A model generated the notes under the pieces. It was not told the origin of the DNA. It saw only the letters and a list, made by a program, of their open reading frames with translations, and did not search any database. From the NCBI GenBank assembly GCA_020634885.1, contig JACKAW010000003.1, positions 400,721 to 464,720 on the forward strand: a stretch of 64,000 nucleotides of DNA. Reading direction: 5' to 3'. A program made the translations under genes and the position numbers. Of the stretch, positions 7,818 through 16,245 are shown piece by piece. Numbering within the stretch: the stretch's first letter is position 1; each line of letters opens with the position of its first letter. This stretch comes from Anaerolineales bacterium. GTDB lineage: Bacteria > Chloroflexota > Anaerolineae > Anaerolineales > Villigracilaceae.

Positions 7818-9449
7818 ATGCGAAATCAATGGATCAAAATTTCCAGCGGTCTTATGGGGAGCGTTGCCGTTTTTCTGATGCTTTTTGCAAACCCATTGGG
7901 GCTTGAATCCTTCCCCACCTGGGGCATACGCCGTTCCGCAATTCTTGTGATCGGGCTGGCGCTGCTGGCGATCAGCCTGTTTTATCGTGAAGATAATTTC
8001 CTTGGCAAATTCCTCAACTCACCCAACGGTCAATTAGGTATTGCCTTGCTGCTGGTAAACACGGGCATCTTTCTCATTTACATTTGGTTCGTCAGTGCGG
8101 GTCTGCTCAAATACTTTGAAAGCGAAACCAATTATTTCGACCTGCAAGCCAATGCCTTTGCAAAAGGTCAGCTTGAATTGGATGTCACCCCAGACCCCGC
8201 CCTGCTCGCCTTTACAGATGAAAGCCTGTACGAACCGGAGAACCGCATTGGTATTCCGGCTTTGTGGGATGCCACCCTCTACAAAGGAAAATATTACCTG
8301 TATTGGGGTCCCGCTCCGGCGTTGCTGCTGGCAATGGTCAAACCGTTTTACACACCGGATATCGGCGATAGATTACTCGTCCTCATTTTTCTTGCAGGCA
8401 CGCTTCTTTTTCTAAACCTGATCATCCTTGCCTTAAGAAAAAGATTCTTCGCTCAAATTCCAAATTGGGCGGTTGTGCTTGCAATTGCCTTTGCCGGACT
8501 AGTGAACCCCATGCCCTATGTGCTGGTGGAAGGACGCATTTACGAAGCCGCCATCGTTGCCGCGCAATTCTTCCTCATGGGCGGGTTTTATTTCCTTCTA
8601 CTTGCATTTGAATTACCCACTCAGTCCCGCCTTGCTCTTGCCGGTTCATTCTTCGTCTTCGCCATTGGGTCGCGCACCACGGTTCTGCCCGCCGTTGCGC
8701 TGATCTCACTGATCCTATTGGTGTGGGCATTCCAAACCCAACGTTCTCGCATGGTTTCGCTCCTGCTGGCTTTCGCCATTCCCATTGCCATCGGTGGGGC
8801 TGCCTATGGCTGGTACAACTACGCCCGCTTCGGTTCCTTCACCGAGTTTGGCTACCGCTACCAACTTACCAGCTACAACCTCTACCAAAAAATGGACGAG
8901 ACCTTCTCGGTCGAATACATTCCGCCCAACCTCTACAAAACCCTGCTCAACCCGCTTGAACAACGCAGCGCATTCCCGTACATCTTCCCCACCCGCTGGG
9001 CAGGACCCGAATTTTTAAGCAGCTACCAACCCAAAATGTACCTGACCTTCACCGAGAATATCACCGGCATGTTTATTGGCAGTCCTTTTGTGCTGCTGGC
9101 ACTGCTGGCATTCATCAAACCACGGCGCGATCTGCGTTGGATCACCCTCTCGATCACCGCCGCATTCCTCGCCATTTTTTTCACCCTGCAAGCCTTTTTC
9201 TTCGTTGCCATGCGTTACATGCTCGATTTCATCCCAACGCTGACCCTGCTCGTCATCATCGGCTTTTGGCACGGCTTTGATCTTTTCAAACACAAAAAAG
9301 GATACATTGCCATTGCGCTTGTTTTACTCGCCTACACCATTGCCCTCAGCCTGCTGATCGCATTTTCGGGAAATCTTGAAAGTTTCCGAATTTTGAATCT
9401 TGACCTTGTTCAAAAGATGACGTGGACTGTAAACAGCCTCTTCAAGTAA
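7818..9449 (+). CDS. Polytopic membrane protein, probable GT-C-like glycosyltransferase
   Basis: 543 residues with about 11-13 hydrophobic spans spread over the whole length, for example ILVIGLALLAISLF near 40 and a dense set from 170 on. After the second span comes a long extracytoplasmic loop with 'YFDLQANAFAKGQLELDVTPDP' and 'YLYWGPAPALLLAMVKPFY'. This layout (first spans, an acidic loop, then 'Y.yWGP') is seen in GT-C/PMT-like membrane glycosyltransferases, but no diagnostic DxD or EED motif stands out, so the call is tentative. It is divergent from the cysteine desulfurase, with only about 50 bp between starts, and a GATAAAAT box lies just before its ATG. Confidence 0.7.
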   Translation: MRNQWIKISSGLMGSVAVFLMLFANPLGLESFPTWGIRRSAILVIGLALLAISLFYREDNFLGKFLNSPNGQLGIALLLVNTGIFLIYIWFVSAGLLKYFESETNYFDLQANAFAKGQLELDVTPDPALLAFTDESLYEPENRIGIPALWDATLYKGKYYLYWGPAPALLLAMVKPFYTPDIGDRLLVLIFLAGTLLFLNLIILALRKRFFAQIPNWAVVLAIAFAGLVNPMPYVLVEGRIYEAAIVAAQFFLMGGFYFLLLAFELPTQSRLALAGSFFVFAIGSRTTVLPAVALISLILLVWAFQTQRSRMVSLLLAFAIPIAIGGAAYGWYNYARFGSFTEFGYRYQLTSYNLYQKMDETFSVEYIPPNLYKTLLNPLEQRSAFPYIFPTRWAGPEFLSSYQPKMYLTFTENITGMFIGSPFVLLALLAFIKPRRDLRWITLSITAAFLAIFFTLQAFFFVAMRYMLDFIPTLTLLVIIGFWHGFDLFKHKKGYIAIALVLLAYTIALSLLIAFSGNLESFRILNLDLVQKMTWTVNSLFK

Positions 9450-9459
9450 GGGCTGCCCC

Positions 9460-9499
9460 GCTTCAGACTCCGCTCTGGCTTGCCTCGGTTTTCTGAAGC
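9460..9499. repeat. Inverted repeat GCTTCAGA...TCTGAAGC
   Basis: Perfect 8-bp arms at 9460-9467 and 9492-9499 flank 24 bases. It follows the membrane protein stop and has no clear T-run, so it may be a weak terminator or a repeat remnant. Confidence 0.35.
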
Positions 9500-9550
9500 C
9501 TCAACTTTATCTGATACCTTTTGTTGTACAATGACCGCACAGGAGAAACT

Positions 9551-10561
9551 ATGAATACATTCCTTGAATTTCTCAACACCGCAGAATTCGACACGTTAAT
9601 TCAAGTCTCTGGGGTGAACCGTCAATTGGCAGGGGCGATCATTTCAGCGCGTCCCTTTGAAAGCGAAGAAGACGTATTGCAAGTAAAAGGCATGGGCAAG
9701 GCAACCCTGGCACGCATTCAGTCCTTTGCCGAGGCGGAAGCAAAAGCTCCAGAAAACAGCGCCATGATCCCGGTCCAGAAAGAGGCGGCGCCCGCACCCT
9801 TTAATGAGATACCCTCTGCACAGGAAAAAGCCCCGCAGCGTGATTCATTTTTCAAGCGTTTGGGGCGGGCGTTCAGGTGGTTCTTCAATGCCTTGCTGCG
9901 TTTGATCATGATCGCCCTTTTGATTGCTGCGGTGGGATTGCTGCTTTCACTGGCTTTGCCCTACATTCAAAGCACATTCCTGACTCCGTTGGAACAAAAC
10001 ACAACCCGTGTCGCTGAAATGGAAACGGAGGTGGCTCAATTAAGAGCGCAAGTAGACGCGCTCAATGAACGCATGACCGCAATTGAAGGGTCTGTAGAGG
10101 CGCACACTGCCGCCATTGCCCAACTTGAAGAAATGCAAGCAACCCTCGAAACGCAAATGGAAGAGAATAACGATGCCGTGCTGCTTGAGTTGAAGCACGA
10201 AGTGATGTTCGCACGCGCCCTCGATGTTCTGGCGCGCGCTCGGTTGTATCTTGCGCAAAGTAATTTTGGGCTGGCAAAGGCTGATGTTCAAACCGTGCAT
10301 GACCTGCTGGCAGAGCTTGAGAATGAAACGAATGATAAGGTTTTAGAACAGGCGGTGGCACGGCTCGACCTGGCGCTCGGCAACCTGCCAGATTTCCCTG
10401 TGATCGCTTCGGGTGACTTGGAAATTGCCTGGCAGATTTTGATCTCTGGCAATGTGCCTGCCGCGACTGCGACGTTTACCCCAACCCCGGCTCCTGTTGA
10501 GACGGAAACTAGCATCACCCCAACTGCAATTCCAACCGGTGAGGCAACTTCAACACCGTAA
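9551..10561 (+). CDS. Membrane-anchored helix-hairpin-helix protein with coiled coil
   Basis: The ATG at 9551 is preceded by AGGAG at 9541-9545. Residues about 5-60 contain two hairpin units of the ComEA/competence type ('LIQVSGVNRQLAGAIISARP' and 'VLQVKGMGKATLARIQ'). A Pro/Ala linker follows, then one membrane span (about 113-135: ALLRLIMIALLIAAVGLLLSLAL), then a long heptad-like coiled coil (about 155-215: 'TRVAEMETEVAQLRAQVDALNERMTAIEG') and a helical region. The C-terminus is a low-complexity Thr/Pro/Glu tail ('TATFTPTPAPVETETS'). The HHH part would lie inside and the coiled coil outside. The HHH motif suggests DNA binding, but none of the ComEC/ComFA genes are near. Function unknown. Confidence 0.8.
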   Translation: MNTFLEFLNTAEFDTLIQVSGVNRQLAGAIISARPFESEEDVLQVKGMGKATLARIQSFAEAEAKAPENSAMIPVQKEAAPAPFNEIPSAQEKAPQRDSFFKRLGRAFRWFFNALLRLIMIALLIAAVGLLLSLALPYIQSTFLTPLEQNTTRVAEMETEVAQLRAQVDALNERMTAIEGSVEAHTAAIAQLEEMQATLETQMEENNDAVLLELKHEVMFARALDVLARARLYLAQSNFGLAKADVQTVHDLLAELENETNDKVLEQAVARLDLALGNLPDFPVIASGDLEIAWQILISGNVPAATATFTPTPAPVETETSITPTAIPTGEATSTP

Positions 10562-10627
10562 AAAATAAGATTTGGATAATTTGCGTTTGTTATAATTTTC
10601 ATATAACGCACTGAGGAGAAAATTTCA

Positions 10628-12058
10628 ATGGCTTTCAAAATTAAATTCGGGACAGACGGCTGGCGCGGCGTCATTGCTGAAGATTACACATTCGACAATC
10701 TGCGCCGTTGTGCGCAAGGGTTCGCTTCGTACATGCTCTCACAGGGCAAACAGGGACAGTGGATCGTGGTGGGGCACGACAAGCGCTTCCATTCGGAGAA
10801 TTTTGCGGCGGCAGTTGCCGAAGTTTTGGCTGGCAATGGGCTGAAAGTTTATCTAACCGACGGCGCGACCCCGACACCGGTCATCGCGTATGCGGTGGTG
10901 GATAAAAAAGCGGCAGGCGCAGTGAACATTACTGCCAGTCACAATCCCCCCACAGACAATGGTTTCAAAGTCCGCAATGAAACCGGCGGCGCGATTGACC
11001 CCGAAGGCTTGAATCAGATCGAAGCAGGCATTCCCGACGATGTGAAAGACGTGAAGGTTAAAAGCTACAAAGAAGCCGAAGCCGCGGGCGAGATCGTCAA
11101 GTTCGACGCGGCGACCCCGTACATTGAGCACCTCACCCGTGACGGTTTGATTGACCTGCAACCGATCAAAGATGCCGGTCTCACCGTGGTGGTGGATGCG
11201 ATGTGGGGCAACGGCGCAGGCTGGTTTACCCGTCTGCTGGGCGGCGGCAAGACGCGCATCATCGAAATCCATAACGAGCGCAATCCATCCTTCCCTGAAA
11301 TGAAGCGCCCGGAACCCATCCGCCCGAATATTGATGTGGGCTTGAAAGCCACCGTGGAACACAAAGCCGATGTCTTGCTCATCACGGACGGCGATGCCGA
11401 CCGCTGCGGTTTGGGCGACGAGAACGGCGAGTTCATCAATCAACTGCGAGCGTATGCCCTGCTCGCCTATTACCTGCTCGAAGTGCGCGGCGAACGCGGT
11501 GACATCGTCAAGACGCTTTCGACAACCAACATGCTCAACAAACTCGGCGAACTGTACGGCGTACCCGTCCATGAAACCGGTGTGGGCTTCAAGTATGTCG
11601 CCCCGAAGATGACCGAAACCAACGCGCTCATCGGCGGTGAAGAAAGCGGCGGCTACGCCTTCCGTGGTAATGTGCCAGAACGTGACGGCATTTTGGCGGG
11701 CTTGTACATGCTCGACTTTATGGTGAAGACCGGCAAGAAACCGACCGAGTTGCTCAAAGACCTGTTCGCCAAAGTGGGCGGGGAATATTTCTACGACCGG
11801 GTGGATAGTCCCTTTAGCGGCGACCACGAATCCCGCAAGAAGATCATCCGCGATAATTATCCCCAAACTCTGGGCGGGCTGAAAGTGACCGAAGTCGTCA
11901 CTGTGGATGGCTTCCAATTCAAAATGGAAGATGGCGGCTGGATGCTCATCCGCTTCAGCGGCACAGAACCCATTCTGCGCGTGTATACCGAAACCCGTCA
12001 CGCCGACAAGGTGCAGGCGATCCTTCAAGATGGTTTGAAAGTGGCAGGGATTAAGTAA
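10628..12058 (+). CDS. Phosphoglucomutase/phosphomannomutase-family enzyme
   Basis: 476 residues, preceded by a GAGGAGAAA Shine-Dalgarno. All four domains of alpha-D-phosphohexomutases are visible: the start 'KFGTDGWRG', the phosphoserine loop 'ITASHNPPTDNGFK' (catalytic Ser), the metal loop 'DGDADRCG', the sugar-binding 'GGEESGGYAF', and the phosphate-binding 'RFSGTEPILRVYTE' near the end. The family interconverts hexose 1- and 6-phosphates for glycogen and cell-envelope sugar synthesis. Glucose versus mannose preference cannot be read from the sequence. Likely monocistronic: an upstream box at about 10590 and a strong terminator right after. Confidence 0.95.
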   Translation: MAFKIKFGTDGWRGVIAEDYTFDNLRRCAQGFASYMLSQGKQGQWIVVGHDKRFHSENFAAAVAEVLAGNGLKVYLTDGATPTPVIAYAVVDKKAAGAVNITASHNPPTDNGFKVRNETGGAIDPEGLNQIEAGIPDDVKDVKVKSYKEAEAAGEIVKFDAATPYIEHLTRDGLIDLQPIKDAGLTVVVDAMWGNGAGWFTRLLGGGKTRIIEIHNERNPSFPEMKRPEPIRPNIDVGLKATVEHKADVLLITDGDADRCGLGDENGEFINQLRAYALLAYYLLEVRGERGDIVKTLSTTNMLNKLGELYGVPVHETGVGFKYVAPKMTETNALIGGEESGGYAFRGNVPERDGILAGLYMLDFMVKTGKKPTELLKDLFAKVGGEYFYDRVDSPFSGDHESRKKIIRDNYPQTLGGLKVTEVVTVDGFQFKMEDGGWMLIRFSGTEPILRVYTETRHADKVQAILQDGLKVAGIK

Positions 12059-12079
12059 AGTAGTTTGGTTAAGAAACGA

Positions 12080-12115
12080 GGAGACAGTCACTTTTGAAGT
12101 GACTGTCTCCTTTTT
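12080..12115 (+). terminator. Rho-independent terminator after the phosphohexomutase
   Basis: Perfect 14-bp stem GGAGACAGTCACTT / AAGTGACTGTCTCC with a 3-nt loop, followed by TTTTTATTT. Confidence 0.9.
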
Positions 12116-12128
12116 ATTTAAATCATCT

Positions 12129-12190
12129 TGCGTAGGGGCGACCCGTCAAGGTTGGATGTGGCGCTATTCAATAAAAAAGGGTCGCCCTTT
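12129..12190. repeat. GTAGGGGCGACCC-type dispersed repeat (short copy)
   Basis: Arms GGGCGACCC (12136-12144) and GGGTCGCCC (12179-12187) form an imperfect hairpin. The segment 12132-12155 closely matches the reverse complement of 61092-61114, so both belong to one dispersed family. Confidence 0.6.
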
Positions 12191-12199
12191 GCGCTCAGG

Positions 12200-13606
12200 T
12201 TAGTTACGTTTCCTACGAATAAAAAGCAATCCAAACAGCGCGGGCAGGAGAAAGGCGCTGCCACACAAAGGATTGGTTGCAGTAGGTTCTGGTGTGTTGG
12301 GAGGGAGAACGCCCATTGTGAGTGTAGATGTTGGAACAGCCTCAGCGGACTCCAAGGTTGGGGTCGCTTCGGCAGCCCACGGTGTAGGCGGAAGCGGCGT
12401 AGCCGTCAGACCAAGAAGAGTGAAATTTTCGCCATCCGCTTGTACAGCTTGCGGAACTTGATAACTGATTTCCAGCAGCAGGTCTTTTGCAAGTTGATTG
12501 TCCGGGTCGAGTGCAAGCGATGTTTGCAATGCCGTCAGGGTTTTTCCCAAAATGTTTTCAGTATCAGTTTCACCCGAAGAATAAATACCATATTGATACT
12601 GCGCCCACAAAAGGTCGGCATAGCCGTAATGCCAGAGTGGGTCTTCGGGTAAAAGTGAAAGGCATTTTTCGTACGCCGCCTTACTCAATTCGTACAACTC
12701 AAAACCCGCACGGTCTTCACGCAGATAGCCCTTCGGCATCATCGTCACTTCCTTGTATGCCTTCGCCAGCCTGCCCCACGCCTCACCATCGTTCGGATTT
12801 TTCTCAACGTTTGCTTCTTCCTGCAAAACTTTTTCCCACAACGTCGGAGTCACGACCACGATCTGGATGTTATCGAGATAGGTTGGTTCAAGGTCTGTAA
12901 AACTCCAGCGGATCTCATTCCCGCTCATCACCCCGCCCGGGGTTGATTCGCCATGCCCAGCCTGACCGTTCAAATCCAGATTTTTTTCGTTCACCTCATA
13001 CGGCAGGCGGACAATAATTTCCGCGCTGCCGATGGTGCCGTTCCATCCGGCGCCAGTTTCAAGAATATATTTGAATGCCTGATACGGAAAGTACCCAAAC
13101 CCATCAACGGTGTAAAGCACTTCGATCATGACATCCTGCTCCGGCGGAAAGGTCACGTCAAATACAACCCAGGGAAGTTCCTCACGTTCTTTATATGAAT
13201 ATTCACTGGAGGCAAAAGGCTGAATCTCACGACGGGTTGAAACGGTCTTTCCATCCACCTTGACATCAATTGATGCGATTTCAGGAAAACCACCATAACC
13301 ATCGGAATTGCCATTGAAAAATGAAAGCGGAAAGCGCACCGCCATCGTCTCTGCCTCTGTGCCGAGGTTGCGCATGGTAAACACTGCTTCAGTTTTTGCC
13401 CTGGCTTGATCTGAATCAGCAGGGTTCTCAAAAATGGCGAGCGTTACCGTCTCTGCCTCCATGCGGACTTGCGTAATGGATTCCCCTGGCAGCAACGTCG
13501 TTCCGGGAGGGGCTTCTGGCGGTGCGGCGTCGGCATGGGCGGGCGCCTGCGGAAAAAATAAAGCGAAAACCAAGGTCAATACTAAAAATATAGGAAGGTG
13601 TTTCAT
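12200..13606 (-). CDS. Secreted protein with TPR-like middle and C-terminal membrane anchor
   Basis: 468 residues. A Sec signal peptide ('LVLTLVFALFFPQAPAHA') is followed by a beta-rich domain of about 230 residues ('EAVFTMRNLGTEAETMAVRFPLS', 'PWVVFDVTFPPEQDVMIEVLYTV') and then helical TPR-like repeats ('NPNDGEAWGRLAKAYKEV', 'LPEDPLWHYGYADLLWAQYQYG', 'LQTSLALDPDNQLAKDLLLEI'). A Thr/Pro linker leads to the ending 'NPLCGSAFLLPALFGLLFIRRKRN': a Cys-Gly, a hydrophobic stretch and a basic tail. That is the shape of exosortase/rhombosortase-type sorting signals, though the exact class is not recognised. The domain order fits an extracellular wall-associated protein; function unknown. It faces the phosphohexomutase gene. 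Confidence 0.75.
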   Translation of the reverse strand: MKHLPIFLVLTLVFALFFPQAPAHADAAPPEAPPGTTLLPGESITQVRMEAETVTLAIFENPADSDQARAKTEAVFTMRNLGTEAETMAVRFPLSFFNGNSDGYGGFPEIASIDVKVDGKTVSTRREIQPFASSEYSYKEREELPWVVFDVTFPPEQDVMIEVLYTVDGFGYFPYQAFKYILETGAGWNGTIGSAEIIVRLPYEVNEKNLDLNGQAGHGESTPGGVMSGNEIRWSFTDLEPTYLDNIQIVVVTPTLWEKVLQEEANVEKNPNDGEAWGRLAKAYKEVTMMPKGYLREDRAGFELYELSKAAYEKCLSLLPEDPLWHYGYADLLWAQYQYGIYSSGETDTENILGKTLTALQTSLALDPDNQLAKDLLLEISYQVPQAVQADGENFTLLGLTATPLPPTPWAAEATPTLESAEAVPTSTLTMGVLPPNTPEPTATNPLCGSAFLLPALFGLLFIRRKRN

Positions 13607-13746
13607 GTTAATCCTCTCTTTTCACAACCGAATAAACTTACCATGTCTTTTACCAAAAGACAAATATTACCAATACTTCACTATCTTAGTAGGATTCGTC
13701 AATTTTTTGAATTTTACCGATTTTTAGGCTGATATATAATGCCCAC

Positions 13747-13794
13747 GGTCACATATTGCGCTTTCTCTCTTCTCAAAAAGTGCAATATGTGACC
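13747..13794. promoter_or_regulatory. Long inverted repeat just upstream of tatD
   Basis: GGTCACATATTGC at 13747-13759 is perfectly repeated in reverse at 13782-13794. With one mismatch the arms extend to 18 bp around the loop CTCTCTTCTCAA. It ends 8 bp before the tatD -10 box, so it could be an operator covering the -35 region, or a hairpin element. Confidence 0.5.
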
Positions 13795-13802
13795 GCTCTG
13801 GG

Positions 13803-13808
13803 TATAAT
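13803..13808 (+). promoter_or_regulatory. -10 box of tatD (leaderless type)
   Basis: A perfect TATAAT ends 9 nt before the ATG at 13818; the gap CGTCACGCC has no Shine-Dalgarno. Confidence 0.55.
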
Positions 13809-13817
13809 CGTCACGCC

Positions 13818-14648
13818 ATGCAATTGACCGACACCCACTGTCACCTTTACTGGAACAAGTTCGACGAAGACCGCGAAGTCGTCATTCAACGCGCCATCGA
13901 AGCAGGCATTAAGCGTATGCTCGTCCCCGGTACAAATTTGGAGACTTGCAAACAATCCATTGAGCTGGCAGAAAAGTATGAACAGGTTTACGCCGCTGTG
14001 GGTATCCACCCAACAGATGTAGAAACCTCTTCCATGCAAGATATGGATAAACTCTACAAACTTGCCGACCATGCAAAAGTTGCTGCCATTGGCGAAATTG
14101 GTCTTGATTATTACTGGGTCAAAGAACCAGAGAAGCAAAAAGCCCAGAGAGGCGTACTCCACTCCATGGTCCAGATGGCTGAAGCGTTGAATAAACCAGT
14201 CATCATCCACCTGCGCGAATCAGGTGATGCCACGCAGGGTCCCATTTTCGATGATTTCTTCGCAATGATGGAAGAGCAGATCGAGAAATGGCAGCTTGCC
14301 GAACATCCGCTTGGCAAGCAACCAGGGGTCTTACATTCTTTCAATGGGAACCTCACACTTGCCATCAAAGCCCTTGAGCTTGGCTTTTACCTCGGGGTCA
14401 CAGGACCCGTAACCTACCCAAAGAACGAAAAACACAGACAAATGATAAAAGAACTCCCTCTCGAGCGTGTGCTCATCGAAACAGACTCACCATTTTTATC
14501 TCCAGCCCCGCACCGAGGCAAAAGAAACGAACCCGCCTACGTCCTGCATATTGCTGATAAAATAGCAGAAATCCATTCCAAAAGCCCTGCGGAGATCGCC
14601 GCCATAACCACTGCCAATGCAGACCGGCTCTTCGCATGGGGAGATTGA
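13818..14648 (+). CDS. tatD: TatD-family metal-dependent hydrolase (DNase)
   Basis: 276 residues, the usual length. The TIM-barrel metal motifs are all present: 'TDTHCHLYW' at the N-terminus, 'AAVGIHPTDV', 'AAIGEIGLDYYW' (Glu), 'KPVIIHLRES', 'GVLHSFNGN' and 'ETDSPFLSPAPHRGKRNEP' near the C-terminus. Family members are Mg-dependent 3'-5' nucleases acting on single-stranded DNA and RNA. The downstream polyprenyl synthase follows directly and is probably co-transcribed. Confidence 0.95.
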   Translation: MQLTDTHCHLYWNKFDEDREVVIQRAIEAGIKRMLVPGTNLETCKQSIELAEKYEQVYAAVGIHPTDVETSSMQDMDKLYKLADHAKVAAIGEIGLDYYWVKEPEKQKAQRGVLHSMVQMAEALNKPVIIHLRESGDATQGPIFDDFFAMMEEQIEKWQLAEHPLGKQPGVLHSFNGNLTLAIKALELGFYLGVTGPVTYPKNEKHRQMIKELPLERVLIETDSPFLSPAPHRGKRNEPAYVLHIADKIAEIHSKSPAEIAAITTANADRLFAWGD

Positions 14649-14649
14649 C

Positions 14650-15615
14650 TTGAACTCGGTTACTTTTCTCTCACCCGTCACAGAAGAAATCAAACTTGTT
14701 GAAGAACGCATGCGCTCCCAGGCAGATGAAAACCATCCAGACCTGCGCGCCGCGTTAGAGCATTTGCTCGCCGCCGGCGGCAAACGCGTACGCCCCACCC
14801 TCAGCTCACTGGTCGGCAACATGCTCGGTGCGCCCCTCGAAAAGCTCATCAACCTCGGCGCTGCCGTAGAAATGCTGCACACCGCCACCCTCGTCCACGA
14901 TGACCTGATCGACGGCTCACTCCTGCGTCGCGGCACACCCACCCTCAACGCCCGCTGGTCGCCCCCGGCAACCGTCCTCACCGGCGACTTCCTCTTTGCC
15001 CGCGCCGCCAAACTCGCCGCCGATACCGACTACCTGCCGCTGATGAAACTATTCTCAGACACACTGGCGATCATCGTCAACGGCGAGCTGACGCAAATGT
15101 TCACCTCGCGCGGGCTCATCAACCGCGATAACTACTACAAACGCATTTACGCTAAAACCGCCTCACTCTTTGAAATGACCTCCCGCGCCGCTGCCATGGT
15201 CAGCCCGGTGAGCGATGAAACCATCGAAGCCATGCGCGATTTTGGCTACCAGATCGGGATGGCATTTCAGATCGTGGATGACATCCTCGACTTCACCGGC
15301 GATCAAAACACCGTGGGCAAACCGCTCGGCTCAGACCTACTGAACGGCTTGGTCACCCTCCCAGCCATTTACTACGCCGAAGCCAACCCCGCTGACGCGG
15401 ACGTCCAATCTCTGCCCAATGGCGGCTGGACAAATACCGAGAACATGAACCGCCTTGTCACCAGCATCCGCAACAGCGACGCCTCCAAACTTGCCATGCG
15501 AGAAGCAGAACAGCATATTGAGCGCGCCCTCGCCCACCTCGAAGATATGCCCGCCTCTGCCGAACGCGACGCGCTGGAAAATTTGGCAAAATATATTGTA
15601 GATAGAAAAATATAG
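14650..15615 (+). CDS. Polyprenyl diphosphate synthase (trans-isoprenyl type)
   Basis: About 321 residues from the TTG at 14650, which has GGGGAG 6 nt upstream and follows the tatD stop by one base; an ATG at 14617 inside tatD is the alternative. Both Asp-rich motifs are present: 'LVHDDLIDGS' and 'QIVDDILDFTGD'. 'GGKRVRPTL', 'RRGTPTLNARW' and 'GDFLFARA' also match the family. The enzyme chains isopentenyl diphosphate onto an allylic primer, giving quinone side chains or carrier lipids. The residues before the first DDxxD (Met-Leu-His) suggest a long-chain product, but length cannot be fixed from sequence alone. Confidence 0.92.
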   Translation: MNSVTFLSPVTEEIKLVEERMRSQADENHPDLRAALEHLLAAGGKRVRPTLSSLVGNMLGAPLEKLINLGAAVEMLHTATLVHDDLIDGSLLRRGTPTLNARWSPPATVLTGDFLFARAAKLAADTDYLPLMKLFSDTLAIIVNGELTQMFTSRGLINRDNYYKRIYAKTASLFEMTSRAAAMVSPVSDETIEAMRDFGYQIGMAFQIVDDILDFTGDQNTVGKPLGSDLLNGLVTLPAIYYAEANPADADVQSLPNGGWTNTENMNRLVTSIRNSDASKLAMREAEQHIERALAHLEDMPASAERDALENLAKYIVDRKI

Positions 15616-15687
15616 GATCGGTAATTTGTATTTTGATGAATTGGTGTTTCATTCATCATTCTGCATTCATTCTTCATCATTTTCATT

Positions 15688-16197
15688 ATGACTAACCCAA
15701 GAAAACCCTTTCGCTTTAACGTCGGCTTCATCATCCATGAAGAAGTCGGATACAACCACAACTTTCCATTTAAGTTCGAAAAGATCACCCTCAATGACGA
15801 TCTTGAATTGCGCAATCTGGAAGGTAATGTAAACGTCGGCAAAACCCCGCAAGGGCTCATTACTCAGGGAAAATTCACCGCCGAAACCACCGTCACCTGT
15901 TCGCGCTGTTTGGTCAATTTTGTTGAAGACCTCGAATGGGAATTCACCGAAATGTACGCCTTCGACCAACGCTCCGTCTCAGAATCCGGGTTGATCATTC
16001 CTGATGATGCCCAATTGGATGTAGAAGAACTCCTGCGTGAATACGCCATTTTGGAAATTCCCATCAACCCCATTTGCAAGCCCGATTGTCAGGGACTGTG
16101 CAGTGAGTGCGGTCAAAATCTCAATGAAAAAGACTGCGGTCACCGCCCCGATGAACCCGATTCTCCCTTCGCAAAGTTGAAAGACATGTTGAGTTAA
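15688..16197 (+). CDS. YceD/DUF177-family protein
   Basis: 169 residues. Typical features are 'GKFTAETTVTCSRCLVNFVEDLEWEFTEMY' in the middle, an acidic segment 'LIIPDDAQLDVEELLREYAILEIPI', and a Cys cluster 'CKPDCQGLCSECGQNLNEKDCGH', which probably binds zinc. Family members are linked to 23S rRNA/large-subunit assembly and usually sit before rpmF (L32). Here no rpmF follows; a terminator does. The 72-bp gap after the polyprenyl synthase is made of CATTCATCATT-type repeats. Confidence 0.88.
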   Translation: MTNPRKPFRFNVGFIIHEEVGYNHNFPFKFEKITLNDDLELRNLEGNVNVGKTPQGLITQGKFTAETTVTCSRCLVNFVEDLEWEFTEMYAFDQRSVSESGLIIPDDAQLDVEELLREYAILEIPINPICKPDCQGLCSECGQNLNEKDCGHRPDEPDSPFAKLKDMLS

Positions 16198-16206
16198 AAC
16201 CATGTG

Positions 16207-16245
16207 CGCCGCCTGTGAACACGGGCGGCGTTTTCTTCTTCTTTT
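16207..16245 (+). terminator. Rho-independent terminator after yceD
   Basis: An 11-bp stem CGCCGCCTGTG / CACGGGCGGCG (one G-U pair) with a 2-nt loop, followed by a T-rich tail that runs up to the next start codon. Confidence 0.85.

Noticed and set aside
10853..12091. 412-codon minus-strand frame
   Set aside because: Antisense to the phosphohexomutase, whose catalytic motifs are all intact on the plus strand.
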